DNA from: Levilactobacillus cerevisiae
GTDB taxonomy: Bacteria; Bacillota; Bacilli; Lactobacillales; Lactobacillaceae
Reading direction: 5' to 3'
Assembly (NCBI RefSeq): GCF_003946245.1
Contig: NZ_RHNN01000013.1
Location: forward strand, 1-64,000
DNA: 64,000 bases
Of this stretch, positions 47,280 to 56,590 are shown one piece after another. A model generated the notes under the pieces. That model did no database searches. It was given only the letters and a program-made list of their open reading frames with translations, and was not told the DNA's origin. Positions within the stretch are counted from its first letter, which is position 1; each line of letters begins with the position of its first letter. The position numbers and the translations under genes were made by a program.

Positions 47280-47977
47280 CGGAACCAGCAATTTTAAAAC
47301 TTGAAAATTTGGGCGTGACCTTCCCCAATCATCCGGTGTTCACGGACCTCAATCTGACAATTCATCAGGGGGAGTTCTGGAGCATCGTTGGGAAAAATGG
47401 GGTGGGTAAGACTACGTTGATGCGCGCCATCTTGCATCAATTACGGCCAACCACTGGGAAAGTGGCCTACCTGCCAGACGGTGGTAGCTTGAAGATTGGC
47501 TACGTCCCCCAATTTCGGAACATCGACAGCGATTATCCATTGACCATTAAAGACTTTGTTGGGCTTAACCTGACGGGGTGGAAGTGGCCGTGGTTGTCGC
47601 GCAAGGAACACGCGGAGATCGACCACATTTTGGCGGAGACGGGCTTGACGAAATTAGCCAAGCGGCCGATTGGTCAGGCGTCCGGTGGGGAACGGCAAAA
47701 GGCATATCTCGCACAGGCGTTGGTGGAATCGCCGAATTTGTTAATTTTGGATGAGTCGACGGCCAGTCTGGATCCCGTCACCAAGACGGAGCTGCTGGAC
47801 CTGGTCATCGAGTTGAATCAGCGGCTACATTTAACGGTGCTTTTCGTGACCCACGATATTCCGATGGCCCGTAAGTACAGTTCACAATACCTGATGTTAA
47901 CGCCAGCGGGCGCCGAACAAGGCCCCATCAGCGGCTTAACGCAGGAGAAGGTCTGGGAGGGCGAAAAAAATGTTTAG
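47276..47977 (+). CDS. znuC: Zinc ABC transporter ATP-binding protein
   Basis: 233 residues; the ATG overlaps the znuA stop (ATGA). Walker A is GKNGVGKTT, the ABC signature ASGGERQK, Walker B LLILDEST, and the switch His lies in FVTHDI. It energises metal uptake together with the permease that follows and the upstream lipoprotein. Typical size for the ZnuC/MntA class. Confidence 0.92.
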   Translation: MTEPAILKLENLGVTFPNHPVFTDLNLTIHQGEFWSIVGKNGVGKTTLMRAILHQLRPTTGKVAYLPDGGSLKIGYVPQFRNIDSDYPLTIKDFVGLNLTGWKWPWLSRKEHAEIDHILAETGLTKLAKRPIGQASGGERQKAYLAQALVESPNLLILDESTASLDPVTKTELLDLVIELNQRLHLTVLFVTHDIPMARKYSSQYLMLTPAGAEQGPISGLTQEKVWEGEKNV

Positions 47978-48767
47978 TTATGAATTTATGCGCAACGCCT
48001 TCGCGGCTGGGACCATCATTGCGATTATTTGTGGGATCATGGGTGTCTTCGTGATTGCGAGAAACATGTCCTTTCTGACCCACACCTTATCAGAAATTGG
48101 TTTCTCTGGTGCGGCCTTTGGGGTCTTCGCCGGTTGGGCACCGCTGAACGGGATGCTCCTGTTCACGGTCGTCAGTTCGGTCATTGTCGGCCAGTTGAGT
48201 GCCCGGAGTGAACGCCGGGAAGCGGCTACTAGCGCCATTTCCGCCCTGTTCATTGGGCTAGGAATTCTGTTCCTCTCGTTGGCCAATAAAAACGCCAGCT
48301 ACGCCACCAGCATTTTATTTGGGAGCGTCATCGGAATCAGTGCCAGCGACGTCCAACAAATGTTGTGGCTGTCCATCTTGGTGTTGATCGTCGTCTTCAT
48401 TATTTATCGGTTCTTAAAATTCGATTCATTCGACCACACAGGCGCCCGGGTCAAGGGTTTGTGGACCAACACATTGTCGATCACGTTCCTGGTGCTGGTA
48501 GCGCTGAGTGTCAGCGTAGCGGCCCAAATCGTCGGTTCCCTGTTGATCTTCATCCTGTTAACCTTACCGGCAGCAACGGCAAAGTACTTCGCCCACACGG
48601 TAGGCGGCATGATGATCCTGGCGGTCGGGTTAGCGCTATTGGGCGTCTGGGCAGGCTTAACGCTGAGCTACGTCACCAACTACCCGGTATCCTTCTTCAT
48701 TGCAGCAATTGAAGCCGTTTTTTACTTCTTGGCGCTGGGGTGGCAGAAGGTGCAAACGGCAGAATAG
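47970..48767 (+). CDS. znuB: Zinc ABC transporter permease
   Basis: 265-residue membrane protein with about eight helices, ABC-3 family. The cytoplasmic EAATSAISALFIGLGILFLS-like loop (contact to the ATPase) and late SVAAQIVGSLLIFILLTLPAATA stretch are typical of metal permeases. The ATG overlaps the end of znuC by eight bases. A family C repeat begins on the last base of its stop codon. Confidence 0.9.
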   Translation: MFSYEFMRNAFAAGTIIAIICGIMGVFVIARNMSFLTHTLSEIGFSGAAFGVFAGWAPLNGMLLFTVVSSVIVGQLSARSERREAATSAISALFIGLGILFLSLANKNASYATSILFGSVIGISASDVQQMLWLSILVLIVVFIIYRFLKFDSFDHTGARVKGLWTNTLSITFLVLVALSVSVAAQIVGSLLIFILLTLPAATAKYFAHTVGGMMILAVGLALLGVWAGLTLSYVTNYPVSFFIAAIEAVFYFLALGWQKVQTAE

Positions 48768-48886
48768 AGTGCGGAGCGGGGCGGTTAACTGGCGAGCATT
48801 AACGGCGCTAAGTGAAGGCCCCTGGGCTTGGGGGCTTTGCTTAGCGTTGTTAAGCGGAACCAGTTGCCCCGCGTAGCACGTTTCAG
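48767..48886 (+). repeat. Repeat family C, copy 3
   Basis: Begins at the last base of the znuB stop codon. GAGTGCGGAGCGGGGCGG, GGCGAGCATTAACGG, hairpin CGCTAAG...CTTAGCG around CCTGGGCTTGGGG, TTAAGCGGAACCAGTTGCCCC, GTAGCACGTTTCAG. GGGGC at the left pairs with GCCCC at the right. Confidence 0.88.
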
Positions 48887-49320
48887 AGGCTGCATATTTC
48901 CGAGTTGTTCCGTGGAGAACCAATCAAACGGGCTAAAGCAAGATAGGCTTAAAGGAAAGTCCCGCCTCGAGCAGGAGAGTGTTTCTGAACCAAAGTTAAG
49001 CGCAGGACCTGCCCGGTGTAGCACGTTTCAGAGGCTGCATATTTCCTCCGAGTTGTTCCGTGGGGAACCAATCAAACGGGCTAAAACAAGAGAAGCTCAA
49101 AGGAAAGTCCCGCCTCGAGCAGGAGAGTGTTTCTGAACCAAAGTTAAGCGCAGGGACCTGCCCCGTGTAGCACGTTTCAGAGGCTGCATATTTCCGAGTT
49201 GTTCCGTGGGGAACCAGTCAAACGGGCTAAAACAAGAGAAGCTCAAAGGAAAGTCCCGCCTCGAGCAGGAAGGCATTACTGAACCAAAGTTAAGCGCAGG
49301 GACCTGCCCGCATAGAACCA
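48873..49320 (+). repeat. Tandem array of three units of 145-149 bp (C-derived)
   Basis: Units start with GTAGCACGTTTCAGAGGCTG at 48873, 49018 and 49167. Each runs through GAGTTGTTCCGTGG, AATCAAACGGGCTAAA, AAAGTCCCGCCTCGAGCAGG, GAACCAAAGTTAAGCGCAGG and GACCTGCC. The last part of each unit repeats the 3' half of family C. Units 2 and 3 are almost identical; unit 2 has three extra bases (CTC). Short frames that cross the array are not genes. Confidence 0.88.
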
Positions 49321-49452
49321 GTTCAGCGACCTAAATCAGCAAACAAATAAAAATCACAAAGTCTCACCAGAGAGCCGGCCAAAGTGGTCAGCTTTTTTGT
49401 TTACCATCTGTCACCGCTCCACGCACATCAGAAAATAACCACACCATCACGA

Positions 49453-49632
49453 GTGACCAGAGGCGGGTCAAGGTGATCAGCTGTGTCGATGGTCTTGGCT
49501 GAGGCCACTCAGCCTAGAGCATGGGACGACCTTGGAGACTGGCTGGGCTGTGCCAGGCTTCAAGGCAAGCTGGAAGACCGTTTCCCAGGTTGGAAGCGTT
49601 CCCCAAAGTAGAGCACCTGGAACCCGCTGCCA
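49453..49632 (+). repeat. Repeat family B, copy 7
   Basis: GACCAGAGGCGGGTCAAGG, CAGCTGTGTCGATGGTC, hairpin TTGGCTGAG/CTCAGCCTA, GGGACGACCTTGGAGACTGG, GGAAGACCG...CCAGGTTGGAAGCG and CACCTGGAACCCGCTG. Very close to copy 5. Confidence 0.86.
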
Positions 49633-49702
49633 GAAACGCCAAACGTTTCCTAAAAATAGAAACACACATCCAATCGATTGGTCCTAGGTCAGGCCAGTGT
49701 TA

Positions 49703-49882
49703 GCCGCAGGGCGGGGGAAAATGAGCCAAGCCGTGGGAATTGCCTTAGTGGCGACAGCCGCTTAGGCAATTGATACTTTTGAGACGCTGAATTTGGCGGC
49801 TCAAAATAAGTCTGGAGACCGCCCTTTGGCTCCAGACGTTCGCCCACAGCGGTCCGGTCGCATTTTCCCCCGACCGGAGGCG
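49703..49882 (-). repeat. Repeat family A, copy 6 (180 nt)
   Basis: Reverse orientation, complete. Outer arms CGGGGGAAAATG/CATTTTCCCCCG. Hairpin 3 arms AATTGCC/GGCAATT differ from AATTCCC/GGGAATT in copy 4 but pair fully. Confidence 0.9.
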
Positions 49883-50001
49883 AAACCAACGACCAGTCTG
49901 GCGTAGACCAATCACCCAACAAAACCGTTAAAAACATGGAAAATACCATCCGATTTCTTAAATTTACCCAACTATTCTTAATTCTCACGAAAATGTAACG
50001 A

Positions 50002-50026
50002 AAAACCCGAACATTTATGCTAAAAT
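50002..50026 (+). promoter_or_regulatory. Candidate PurBox and -10 of purR
   Basis: AAACCCGAACATT fits the AWWWCCGAACWWT PurBox bound by PurR; TATGCT/TAAAAT follows as a -10 region. This suggests autoregulation. A second PurBox half was not found. Confidence 0.55.
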
Positions 50027-50070
50027 TGGCTTTACAATTAACTCTAAAGAAAACAGTTGAGGTGAAGAAG

Positions 50071-50910
50071 TTGAAAGTCAGAAGAAGTGACCGGTTGGTC
50101 GACATGACCCGGTATTTGTTGGAACGACCGCATCAATTAGTATCATTGACATTTTTTGCGGCGCGTTATGAGTCGGCGAAGTCTTCCATCAGTGAAGACC
50201 TGACCATTTTAAAACGCACCTTCCAAGCACGGGGGACCGGGATTTTGGAGACGGTGCCGGGTGCTGCTGGTGGGGCGCGGTTCATTCCCTACATTTTAAG
50301 AGAAGAAGCCGAACAATTCGTAGATGAAATGATTACGGAACTGTCCGAAGCCGATCGTTACCTGCCAGGTGGTTACGTGTACATGTCCGATATTTTGGGA
50401 CGGCCCGCAGCTTTACGGCAAATTGGTCGGATCTTAGCGACGCAGTACTTGAATCAAAACGTTGACGTGGTTGTCACGGTGGCTACCAAGGGAATTCCTT
50501 TGGCCCAGAGTGTGGCGAACTACCTGAACGTGCCATTTGTGATTGTGCGTCATGATTCACAAATCACGGAAGGTTCCACGGTCAGTGTCAATTACGTTTC
50601 CGGCTCAACGAAGCGTATCGAACGGATGGCGTTGTCTAAGCGGAGCGTGAAGCCTAACTCACGGGTCCTCATCGTGGATGACTACATGAAGGGTGGCGGG
50701 ACCGTTGGTGGTTTGCGCTCCCTGGTTGATGAGTTTGACTCACAACTGGCCGGCGTGGCTGTCTTTGCGGAAGGTGACTTCAGCGGGCAACGGACCGTCA
50801 GCAAGTACACGTCGCTACTGAAGATTCAGACGGCGGACGAACAGATTCGCGTTTCACAAGGGAACTACTTGACCCAAATCTTTGGCGACGAAAATTCCCA
50901 ATTAAATTAG
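50071..50910 (+). CDS. purR: Purine operon repressor PurR
   Basis: 279 residues from a TTG at 50071 (GAGGTGAAG site). The start is chosen because the protein then begins MKVRRSDRLVDMTRYLL, matching the conserved PurR N terminus; longer readings add an unconserved tail. Residues 1-75 form a winged helix (SAKSSISEDLTILKR). The C-terminal part is a phosphoribosyltransferase-like domain with the PRPP loop VLIVDDYMKGGGT. PurR senses PRPP and represses purine genes. Here it precedes glmU and prs, the latter making PRPP, an order conserved in Bacillales and Lactobacillales. Confidence 0.95.
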   Translation: MKVRRSDRLVDMTRYLLERPHQLVSLTFFAARYESAKSSISEDLTILKRTFQARGTGILETVPGAAGGARFIPYILREEAEQFVDEMITELSEADRYLPGGYVYMSDILGRPAALRQIGRILATQYLNQNVDVVVTVATKGIPLAQSVANYLNVPFVIVRHDSQITEGSTVSVNYVSGSTKRIERMALSKRSVKPNSRVLIVDDYMKGGGTVGGLRSLVDEFDSQLAGVAVFAEGDFSGQRTVSKYTSLLKIQTADEQIRVSQGNYLTQIFGDENSQLN

Positions 50911-50926
50911 CTAGGAGAGATTTGGA

Positions 50927-52306
50927 ATGACTACCAGAAATACCATTATCCTCGCTGCCGGTAAGGGCACCCGGATGAAATCGAAGCTGTATAAAGTCTT
51001 GCATCAAGTGTGTGGCAAGGCCATGGTTGACCACGTGTTGACGCAGGTTGAACAGACTAAGATGGACAAAATTGTGACGGTCGTGGGCTACGGTGCCGAC
51101 GACGTTGAGACCACGTTGGGCAAGCGGACGCAATACGCGTTACAAGCCAAGCAATTGGGGACCGGTCACGCCGTCTTACAAACGGAACCGATGCTCAAGG
51201 ACGAAGAGGGCACGACGCTGATTGTCAGTGGCGATACCCCGCTGTTCCGCGCAGAAACTTTTGACGACCTATTTGCCTATCACGAAGCCAAGCATGCCGC
51301 GGCGACCGTGTTAACGTCCATCGCACCCGACCCAACCGGTTACGGCCGGATTGTCCGCAACAACATCGGCATTGTCGAAAAGATTGTGGAACAAAAGGAT
51401 GCCAGCTCCGAAGAACAAGAAATTCACGAAATCAACACCGGGGTTTACGTTTTCGACAACCAAAAGTTGTTCAAGGCGCTCCATGAAACCTCTAACGACA
51501 ACGCCCAGGGCGAATACTACCTGACCGACGTGATTGAAATTTTGAAGCACCAAGGGGACATCGTGGCCGCTTACCAAATGGCTGACTTCGATGAATCCAT
51601 GGGCGTCAACGACCGGGTTGCTCTGGCTGCTGCAACGAAAATCATGCGTGACCGGATTAACGAAGCCCACATGCGTAACGGGGTCACCCTGATTGATCCC
51701 GCGACGACTTACATTGATGCCGGCGTGAAGATTGGTTCCGACACCATCATCGAACCGGGCGTTCTACTGAAGGGCGACACGGTGATTGGTGAGGACTGCT
51801 ACATCGGTGCGCATTCTGAATTACGTAATGCCAAATTGGCCGACCACGTGACGGTTACCTCTTCATTGTTGGAAGATTCCGACATGGCGAGCGGCTCAAA
51901 CATTGGTCCTAACAGTCATTTACGACCTGAATCACACATTGGGCCTAAGGTTCACCTGGGCAACTTTGTGGAAGTGAAGAAGGCAACCATCGCCGAAGGC
52001 ACCAAGGTGGGGCATTTGACCTACGTTGGGAACGCCAAGCTGGGTAAGAACATCAATGTCGGCTGTGGCGTGGTCTTCGTCAACTACGACGGTAAGAACA
52101 AGCACGAGACGGTCGTGGGCGACGATGCCTTTATCGGCTCCAACTCGAACTTAGTTGCGCCGTTGGACGTGGCTGACCACAGTTTCATCGCCGCCGGGTC
52201 GACAATCACTGATTCTGTGAAGCAATACGACATGGCGATCGCCCGGGAACGACAGACGAATAAACCCAATTATTATCAAAAACTACCATATCGTGGCGAA
52301 GATTAA
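50927..52306 (+). CDS. glmU: Bifunctional GlcNAc-1-P uridyltransferase/glucosamine-1-P acetyltransferase
   Basis: 459 residues. N-terminal uridyltransferase: [19 protein letters not shown] with the LxxGxGTxM-x5-P/K signature. The C-terminal left-handed beta-helix (hexapeptide repeats, about 255-450) carries the acetyltransferase, with [11 protein letters not shown] and [15 protein letters not shown] at the active site. It makes UDP-GlcNAc for the cell wall. The ATG is 16 bases after purR with TAGGAGAG upstream. Confidence 0.97.
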   Translation: MTTRNTIILAAGKGTRMKSKLYKVLHQVCGKAMVDHVLTQVEQTKMDKIVTVVGYGADDVETTLGKRTQYALQAKQLGTGHAVLQTEPMLKDEEGTTLIVSGDTPLFRAETFDDLFAYHEAKHAAATVLTSIAPDPTGYGRIVRNNIGIVEKIVEQKDASSEEQEIHEINTGVYVFDNQKLFKALHETSNDNAQGEYYLTDVIEILKHQGDIVAAYQMADFDESMGVNDRVALAAATKIMRDRINEAHMRNGVTLIDPATTYIDAGVKIGSDTIIEPGVLLKGDTVIGEDCYIGAHSELRNAKLADHVTVTSSLLEDSDMASGSNIGPNSHLRPESHIGPKVHLGNFVEVKKATIAEGTKVGHLTYVGNAKLGKNINVGCGVVFVNYDGKNKHETVVGDDAFIGSNSNLVAPLDVADHSFIAAGSTITDSVKQYDMAIARERQTNKPNYYQKLPYRGED

Positions 52307-52388
52307 GCCGAAGCTCTTGTGTTTCCGCACGCGATAGCATAAAATTGTTGTAGGAATTCAGGCAGACTATAGGCTATTGGAGGAAATT

Positions 52389-53369
52389 ATGGCTACGCAA
52401 TATTTTGACCCTAAACTAAAGATTTTTGCGTTGAACTCCAACAAACCGTTGGCAGAAAAGATTGCTAACGAAGTTGGTGTCGAATTAGGGAAAACCTCGG
52501 TGGACCGGTTCAGCGACGGCGAAATTCGGATTAACATTGAACAGAGCGTTCGGGGTAGTCACGTTTACGTGATTCAGTCCACGTCCGCTCCCGTCAACGA
52601 TAATTTGATGGAACTGTTGATCATGATTGATGCGCTGCGACGGGCAAGTGCGGCCACCATTAACGTGGTCATTCCGTATTACGGCTACGCGCGGCAAGAT
52701 CGTAAAGCGCGTTCCCGCGAACCAATCACGGCGAAATTAGTCGCTAACATGTTACAAACGGCCGGTGTGACCCGGGTCCTAGCGTTGGACCTGCATGCCG
52801 CCCAAATTCAAGGATTCTTCGACGTTCCAGTTGACCATTTGATGGGTGCGCCGCTGTTAGCGGACTACTTTATCAACAGTGGTTTGGCTGAAGATGCCGT
52901 TGTTGTGTCACCGGACCATGGTGGTGTGACGCGGGCACGGGCGTTGGCTGAATTCTTGAAGGCCCCAATTGCCATTATCGACAAGCGCCGGCCAAGAGCA
53001 AACGTGGCAGAAATCATGAACATCATCGGTGATGTCAAAGGTAAGCGTTGCATCATGATCGACGATATGATTGATACGGCTGGGACGATTACATTGGGTT
53101 CGCGAGCATTAATGGAAGCGGGCGCCAAGGAAGTCTACGCCAGCTGTACCCACCCCGTTTTGTCCGGTCCAGCGATTGAACGAATCGAAAAGTCACCAAT
53201 CAAGAAGTTGGTTGTGACGGATTCAATTCAATTAACGGCCGAAAAGCAAATTGATAAGATCGAACAAATCTCAGTTGGTCCACTGATTGGTCAAGCCATC
53301 AAGCGAATCAACGAAAACCGGCCAGTCAGCCCATTGTTCAAGAACCGTTTCCACAGTCAAGAACAATAA
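52389..53369 (+). CDS. prs: Ribose-phosphate pyrophosphokinase
   Basis: 326 residues from ATG 52389 with GGAGGAAA upstream. Class I PRPP synthetase: [32 protein letters not shown] (ATP loop), [18 protein letters not shown] and the PRPP-binding loop [13 protein letters not shown]. It makes PRPP for nucleotide, His and Trp synthesis and is the effector source for PurR encoded two genes upstream. Confidence 0.97.
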   Translation: MATQYFDPKLKIFALNSNKPLAEKIANEVGVELGKTSVDRFSDGEIRINIEQSVRGSHVYVIQSTSAPVNDNLMELLIMIDALRRASAATINVVIPYYGYARQDRKARSREPITAKLVANMLQTAGVTRVLALDLHAAQIQGFFDVPVDHLMGAPLLADYFINSGLAEDAVVVSPDHGGVTRARALAEFLKAPIAIIDKRRPRANVAEIMNIIGDVKGKRCIMIDDMIDTAGTITLGSRALMEAGAKEVYASCTHPVLSGPAIERIEKSPIKKLVVTDSIQLTAEKQIDKIEQISVGPLIGQAIKRINENRPVSPLFKNRFHSQEQ

Positions 53370-53419
53370 AGAGACAAGGAGACTCAAGGCGGCGCGGGCT
53401 GGCTTGGGCCTTTTTGGTA

Positions 53420-53539
53420 GAGTGCGGAGCGAGCCGCTTAGGTCCTGAGCATTAACATCGGTTCAGTGATGACCCTGGGCTTGGGTCATTGCTGAACCGG
53501 GGTTAAGCGCAGGGACCTGGCTCGCGTAGCACGTTTCAG
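53420..53539 (+). repeat. Repeat family C, copy 4
   Basis: 50 bases after prs, same direction. GAGTGCGGAGCGAGCCGC, CTGAGCATTAACATC, hairpin CGGTTCAGTGATGACCC/GGGTCATTGCTGAACCG, TTAAGCGCAGGGACCTGGCTC, GTAGCACGTTTCAG. GAGCC/GGCTC replaces GGGGC/GCCCC of copy 3. Confidence 0.88.
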
Positions 53540-53599
53540 ATTAAAAACAAAGCACCACCAAAGCACCACCCTCACCATCAACCCAAAGGAATGAACTGA

Positions 53600-53953
53600 A
53601 TGAAAAACTGGAAAAGAGCGGCGACCGGAACCGTAGCGGCGGGCCTGTTAGTTGCATTAGTCATGAAAATTATCGGCCAATCGTTTATGGTCATCGGCAA
53701 CCTGCTGTTCATGGTGGGCTTGGTACTCATCGTGTTCGGCGCCATTTGCGTCCTAGCCAAGGGTCACCTGTTTACGGGCTGGCGGCACTTATGGCACCGC
53801 AAAGAAAAGGTCGAACCGTTACCCGGTGAAAAGGTACCAGTACGGCAGGTAGCCAGCACGAAGAACGCGCCAATCGTGGTGAACACGTTGGCTCGGTTTG
53901 GGCTGGTTAGCGGCATCTGTTACATCATTTTGGGTGTCGTATTTACAATTTAA
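53600..53953 (+). CDS. DUF3899-like membrane protein
   Basis: 117 residues. Three hydrophobic segments (about 9-21, 29-52, 97-116) with a central basic loop rich in Lys and Arg (WRHLWHRKEKVE). The pattern and size resemble DUF3899 membrane proteins. The ATG has AAAGGAATG upstream. It stands alone between a family C repeat and a terminator. No function can be assigned. Confidence 0.65.
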   Translation: MKNWKRAATGTVAAGLLVALVMKIIGQSFMVIGNLLFMVGLVLIVFGAICVLAKGHLFTGWRHLWHRKEKVEPLPGEKVPVRQVASTKNAPIVVNTLARFGLVSGICYIILGVVFTI

Positions 53954-53963
53954 TTAAAAAATT

Positions 53964-53996
53964 AGGCACTCGGCTGTGACGGCTGAGTGCCTTTTT
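53964..53996 (+). terminator. Terminator after DUF3899-like gene
   Basis: AGGCACTCGGC pairs with GCTGAGTGCCT around TGTGACG and is followed by TTTT. Confidence 0.8.
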
Positions 53997-54033
53997 GAAA
54001 TGATTTGGTTGATTGAAGGTTCTGCCGAAAAAA

Positions 54034-54942
54034 TTATGCATCAGTGATGGTGGCACGCTTTTGTTGTAACAGATGATGCAAAGCGGGATTACTGTTTTGC
54101 GGGTCATAAACCATCACGATTCTGTATTCCTGCGAGTCCAATTCAAAAGGACGGTAGACAATGTTGTCAGTGCTTGCAGAACCGGTGTCTAAAAGCCCGG
54201 CTGGATAAAAGGCCACGGCCTGGTTAAGTGCTACCAGCAATTGCATTTGCTCGATGCTGGGGACCCGTTGAACGTGTTTCGTCTGCTGACTTTGTGGAAT
54301 GCTAGCCAAGAAGCTTTCAAGCAAGAAGGTTGAGCTTTCAGGGCTGTAGTACAGGATAGGAATCTCTTGTAGATCGGTCACTTTAATCTTTTGCTGTTCT
54401 GCTAATGGGTTGTCCGCACTAAGTCCTAGGACCATTTCGCCAGAAAAAATCGGTAAAACGGTCAGTGAGGAAGTTTCGGGCAGGACTGATTGCCCATACT
54501 CGATGGAGTAAGCAATGTCCAACGCTCCTCGGTGAATACTCTTGACCAAGTGTTCATTGCTTGCCTCACGAATGGTCACGTGAACGTCCGGATGGTCTGC
54601 TTTTAATTGATGGACGTCGGCTTGTAGTAAATGACTTTCAAAGATGGAAAAATAACCGATGCGTAAGGTCTGACTACTGAGGTGATCTAGTCCATGCAAT
54701 TCGTGAACGGCATTGTTGTAATGATTCACAATGTCTTGTGCTTCGGCCCAGAAAAAATGGCCTTGCGTGTTTAACGTAATTGTATTGGCTTTTCGCTGGA
54801 AAAGGGTGACACCAAGTTCAGATTCAAGCTGGCGAATTTGTTTTGAAACAGCCCGTTGTGAAAGGAAATGGCGGTCGGCAACTTGCTTAAAACTCCCATA
54901 CTGAGCGACTTCTAAAAATAAATGCAGATGATCAATGTCCAA
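54034..54942 (-). CDS. LysR family transcriptional regulator
   Basis: 302 residues from a TTG at 54942, six bases after TAGGAGGG. The N-terminal helix-turn-helix is typical (FLEVAQYGSFKQVADRHFLS followed by QRAVSKQIRQLE). The rest is a periplasmic-binding-like effector domain with NPLAEQQKIKVTDLQEIPILYYSPE. It is divergent from an FAD/FMN reductase pair, the common arrangement for a LysR activator and its targets. The effector is probably a substrate of those reductases. Confidence 0.92.
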   Translation of the reverse strand: MDIDHLHLFLEVAQYGSFKQVADRHFLSQRAVSKQIRQLESELGVTLFQRKANTITLNTQGHFFWAEAQDIVNHYNNAVHELHGLDHLSSQTLRIGYFSIFESHLLQADVHQLKADHPDVHVTIREASNEHLVKSIHRGALDIAYSIEYGQSVLPETSSLTVLPIFSGEMVLGLSADNPLAEQQKIKVTDLQEIPILYYSPESSTFLLESFLASIPQSQQTKHVQRVPSIEQMQLLVALNQAVAFYPAGLLDTGSASTDNIVYRPFELDSQEYRIVMVYDPQNSNPALHHLLQQKRATITDA

Positions 54943-54970
54943 GAATTTCCCTCCTAGGGGTTAGATTTAG

Positions 54971-55030
54971 TTCGCCTGGCGAATTCTTTTGTGACTATAT
55001 TAACATACACGTGTGCTTTAGAATATAGTC
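54971..55030. promoter_or_regulatory. Candidate LysR operators in the divergent region
   Basis: TTCGCC-T-GGCGAA (54971-54983) is a perfect palindrome. GACTATATT (54993-55001) and AATATAGTC (55022-55030) are inverted arms 20 bases apart. Their place between the two divergent genes fits regulator binding. Confidence 0.6.
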
Positions 55031-55108
55031 ATTCGATAGGATATGCAGCAAGAGAAAATTTTTTTGAATCTAATTGTGTATAAATTCACTTTCTAAAACG
55101 GAGGAAAA

Positions 55109-56590
55109 ATGATGACTATGCCAAACCAAAAGCAATATGATGTTGTCGTCGCTGGTACGGGAGCCGCTGGTATGTCGGCGGCTTTAACTGCCGCGCAACA
55201 GGGATTAAAAGTGCTGTTGTTAGAGAAGGGCCACACGACCGGTGGCAGTAGTAATTACACTGAGGGACTATTTGCCGTTGATTCCTATTTGCAGAAGGAT
55301 GCAGGGATTCATGTTTCTGGAACTGAAGTTTTGAAAGAGGAAGTCGCCTATTCCAAGTACAAGGCCGACTCACGTATTTGGCGGAAGTATGTTGACGCTA
55401 GTGCAGATAACGTTCAGTGGTTGGCTGACCAAGGCGTTGAGTACGAAGGCGTACAAGCGATGGGGGATGGCGAGGCCACTTGGCACATCTACAAAGGAAT
55501 GGGTAACCAAGTCATTCACGGTGCTTTGCAACCCAAGGCAGAAGAACTCGGCGTCGAAATTTTAACGTCAACCTCTGCGCAAGGGCTTCATCGCAATGAC
55601 GACGGCGCAATTGTTGCGGTGGATGTTAAGGATGAAGAGTCTGGCGAAGTCATTCCGATTCAAACGCCCGCAGTTGTCTTAGCAACGGGTGGCTACTTGA
55701 ACAATCCAAAGATGATGGCCGAATTGACATCATACGATACGGAACGATTAATTCCAGTTAGCTCGGGTAAGGGAACTGGCGATGGCTTGCAAATGGCTTG
55801 GAATGCTGGTGCAAAACCTTATGGAACGGGAACTGCCATGTTGTTTGGTGGTTACTTAAAGGATCCGGATGAACCATCATTTAAATTTATGGGCTCGCAA
55901 ATGAATGCCGCCGCTGGACAACAACCACTCTTATGGGTGAACGAAAAGGGCGAACGCTTCGTTGACGAGAGTGTCGTTTATAACTTCTCTTATGCTGGGA
56001 ATGCCATGTATACGCAAAACGCGGTCTACAGTATTCTTGATCAAGGGGTCATCGACCGGATGGCTACTGAAGGAAACTTCATGGGGTTAGGTGTTTACGT
56101 GAAGCGGGGAGAAAAGATGACCAAGCTTCAGGATGAAATTGATACGGCCGTCGCAGCAGATAAGTCGTTTATCTTTAAGGCTGACACGATGGCAGAGCTG
56201 GCCAAAAAGATGGGGATGCCAGAGGATCAGCTAAGCCAAACCATTCAGGTGTACAATCAAGCAGCCGAAAATGGTGTGGATGATCAATTTGGTAAGGATG
56301 CCGCGTACATGATTCCCGTTAATGAGGGACCCTATTACGGTTTCAAGCTTAATACAGGTGCCTTTTGCACGATGGGTGGCCTGCAGGTAACACCGGACAA
56401 TGAAGTCGTTGATAATGCGGGGCAAGTTATCCCAGGCCTCTATGCGGCTGGAAATGATTCATCTGGGCTGGTAGGTGATACGTATGGTCCTAACATGCCG
56501 GGGACTTGTGTGGGTTATGCCTTTTATTCAGGACGGAATGCGGGGCAAAGTCTAACGGATTATTTACAAGTGAAGGAGACAGCCAAATGA
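55109..56590 (+). CDS. FAD-dependent fumarate-reductase-like oxidoreductase
   Basis: 493 residues with GGAGG upstream. FAD_binding_2 family: VVVAGTGAAGMSAALTAAQQG with the dinucleotide fold, GHTTGGSSNYTEG, VLATGGYLNNPKMM, and C-terminal GLYAAGNDSSGLVGDTYGP. It lacks a heme or FMN-binding (flavin-linked Thr) domain, so electrons must come from a separate partner. The partner is probably the FMN reductase encoded next, whose start overlaps its stop (ATGA). Such pairs reduce activated C=C bonds (fumarate, urocanate, hydroxycinnamates); which one is used here is not visible. Confidence 0.88.
   Translation: MMTMPNQKQYDVVVAGTGAAGMSAALTAAQQGLKVLLLEKGHTTGGSSNYTEGLFAVDSYLQKDAGIHVSGTEVLKEEVAYSKYKADSRIWRKYVDASADNVQWLADQGVEYEGVQAMGDGEATWHIYKGMGNQVIHGALQPKAEELGVEILTSTSAQGLHRNDDGAIVAVDVKDEESGEVIPIQTPAVVLATGGYLNNPKMMAELTSYDTERLIPVSSGKGTGDGLQMAWNAGAKPYGTGTAMLFGGYLKDPDEPSFKFMGSQMNAAAGQQPLLWVNEKGERFVDESVVYNFSYAGNAMYTQNAVYSILDQGVIDRMATEGNFMGLGVYVKRGEKMTKLQDEIDTAVAADKSFIFKADTMAELAKKMGMPEDQLSQTIQVYNQAAENGVDDQFGKDAAYMIPVNEGPYYGFKLNTGAFCTMGGLQVTPDNEVVDNAGQVIPGLYAAGNDSSGLVGDTYGPNMPGTCVGYAFYSGRNAGQSLTDYLQVKETAK

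Noticed and set aside
48873-49320. Tandem 145-bp units as a CRISPR array or origin iterons
   Set aside because: Units are long and repeat throughout, without unique spacers; no DnaA-box cluster or replication gene is near.
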